Part shown: positions 63,634 through 64,000 of the stretch, one piece after another
Layout: each line of letters opens with the position of its first letter
Numbering within the stretch: position 1 is the stretch's first letter
From: Segatella paludivivens DSM 17968 = JCM 13650
GTDB taxonomy: Bacteria; Bacteroidota; Bacteroidia; Bacteroidales; Bacteroidaceae
Length of the DNA stretch: 64,000 bases
Direction: 5' to 3'
Assembly: GCF_000373185.1 (NCBI RefSeq)
Contig: NZ_KB890627.1
Coordinates: forward strand, 124,001-188,000
Program-made: the position numbers and the translations under genes
The notes under the pieces: generated by a model
Databases searched by the model: none
Told to the model about the DNA's origin: nothing
What the model saw: only the letters and a program-made list of their open reading frames with translations

Positions 63634-64000
63634 ATGAATAAACCAGATAAACAAGGATTCTATGGACAGTTTGGTGGTGCCTATGTTCCAGAGATATTAT
63701 ATAAATGTGTACACGATCTTCAGGATGCGTATATTCCTATTATAGAGAGTAAGGAGTTTCAAGACGAATACAACCAGTTGCTCAAAGACTATGTTGGTCG
63801 TCCTTCTCCTTTGTATTATGCAAAGCGCATGAGCGAGAAATATGGTTGTCAGCTCTATCTTAAACGTGAGGACCTTAATCATACGGGTGCTCATAAGATA
63901 AACAATACAGTCGGTCAGATTTTGATGGCAAAGAAGATGGGTAAAAGTCGTATCATTGCCGAAACAGGAGCTGGACAACATGGTGTAGCCACTGCTACCG
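63634..64000 (+). CDS. trpB: tryptophan synthase beta subunit (partial, C-terminus outside window)
   Basis: TrpB joins indole to serine with pyridoxal phosphate. The 122 residues present match the N-terminus: [50 protein letters not shown] (the PLP lysine is in HTGAHK) and [13 protein letters not shown]. The gene comes last in trpD-C-F-A-B so far; trpE and trpG are not in the window. Confidence 0.97.
   Translation, partial: MNKPDKQGFYGQFGGAYVPEILYKCVHDLQDAYIPIIESKEFQDEYNQLLKDYVGRPSPLYYAKRMSEKYGCQLYLKREDLNHTGAHKINNTVGQILMAKKMGKSRIIAETGAGQHGVATAT

Overview
The window comes from a Bacteroidota chromosome, most likely a Prevotella-like member of the Bacteroidales. The evidence is three-fold: SusC/SusD outer-membrane uptake genes and a hybrid two-component regulator; AT-rich spacers without Shine-Dalgarno sequences before most genes; and many copies of the phylum's own promoter (TTTG, 19-21 bp, TAnnTTTG). 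I found more than a dozen such promoters by eye. Several of them move the start codon inward from the longest reading frame. No prophage, IS transposase, rRNA or CRISPR array was seen.

Layout. 1-2.9 kb: the start of a SusC-type receptor running off the left edge, then a secreted protein of unknown function. 3.0-11.3 kb: housekeeping genes (tRNA-Lys, AI-2E-family permease, tdk, rsmI, coiled-coil lipoprotein, tadA, yraN, birA, pyrH, then the phosphatidylethanolamine genes pssA and psd). 11.4-15.1 kb: dnaE. 15.2-16.1 kb: the first copy of a large gene-free foldback repeat. 16.4-22.3 kb: an operon that looks built to make an unusual lipid or polyol-phosphate head group (nucleotidyltransferase, ATP-grasp, CDP-alcohol phosphotransferase, HAD protein, DUF5686 outer-membrane protein). 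22.4-34.1 kb: LuxR-type and LacI-type regulators, then a hybrid two-component sensor with GH31 (alpha-xylosidase-like) and GH2 enzymes. 34.3-41.0 kb: an AraC regulator divergent from an RND efflux operon (adaptor, pump, TolC). 41.3-42.6 kb: two DUF4230 genes. 43.0-47.2 kb: a magnesium P-type ATPase (mgtA) with an OprB-like porin. 47.3-48.2 kb: the second copy of the foldback repeat. 48.3-57.9 kb: a pectin-type utilisation locus (DUF4957-like lipoprotein, SusD, SusC, GH28-GH105 fusion). 58.2-59.7 kb: a candidate small RNA, an ECF sigma factor and rpe. 60.1-64.0 kb: the trp operon (leader peptide, trpD-C-F-A-B) running off the right edge.

Two observations stand out. First, the mgtA leader encodes an 18-residue peptide whose acidic/proline start resembles enterobacterial MgtL. 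Its stop codon lies in one arm of a small hairpin that competes with a 17-position hairpin hiding the mgtA start and a real GGAGG ribosome-binding site. This looks like a magnesium-sensing translational attenuator in a phylum that seldom uses Shine-Dalgarno sequences. Second, two ORF-free foldback elements of about 870 bp, 32 kb apart in direct orientation, share a 421-bp gapless core with only 13 differences by my count. They have nested inverted repeats and could be non-autonomous mobile elements or a conserved structured locus.

All function calls come from reading motifs by eye; no database search was run.
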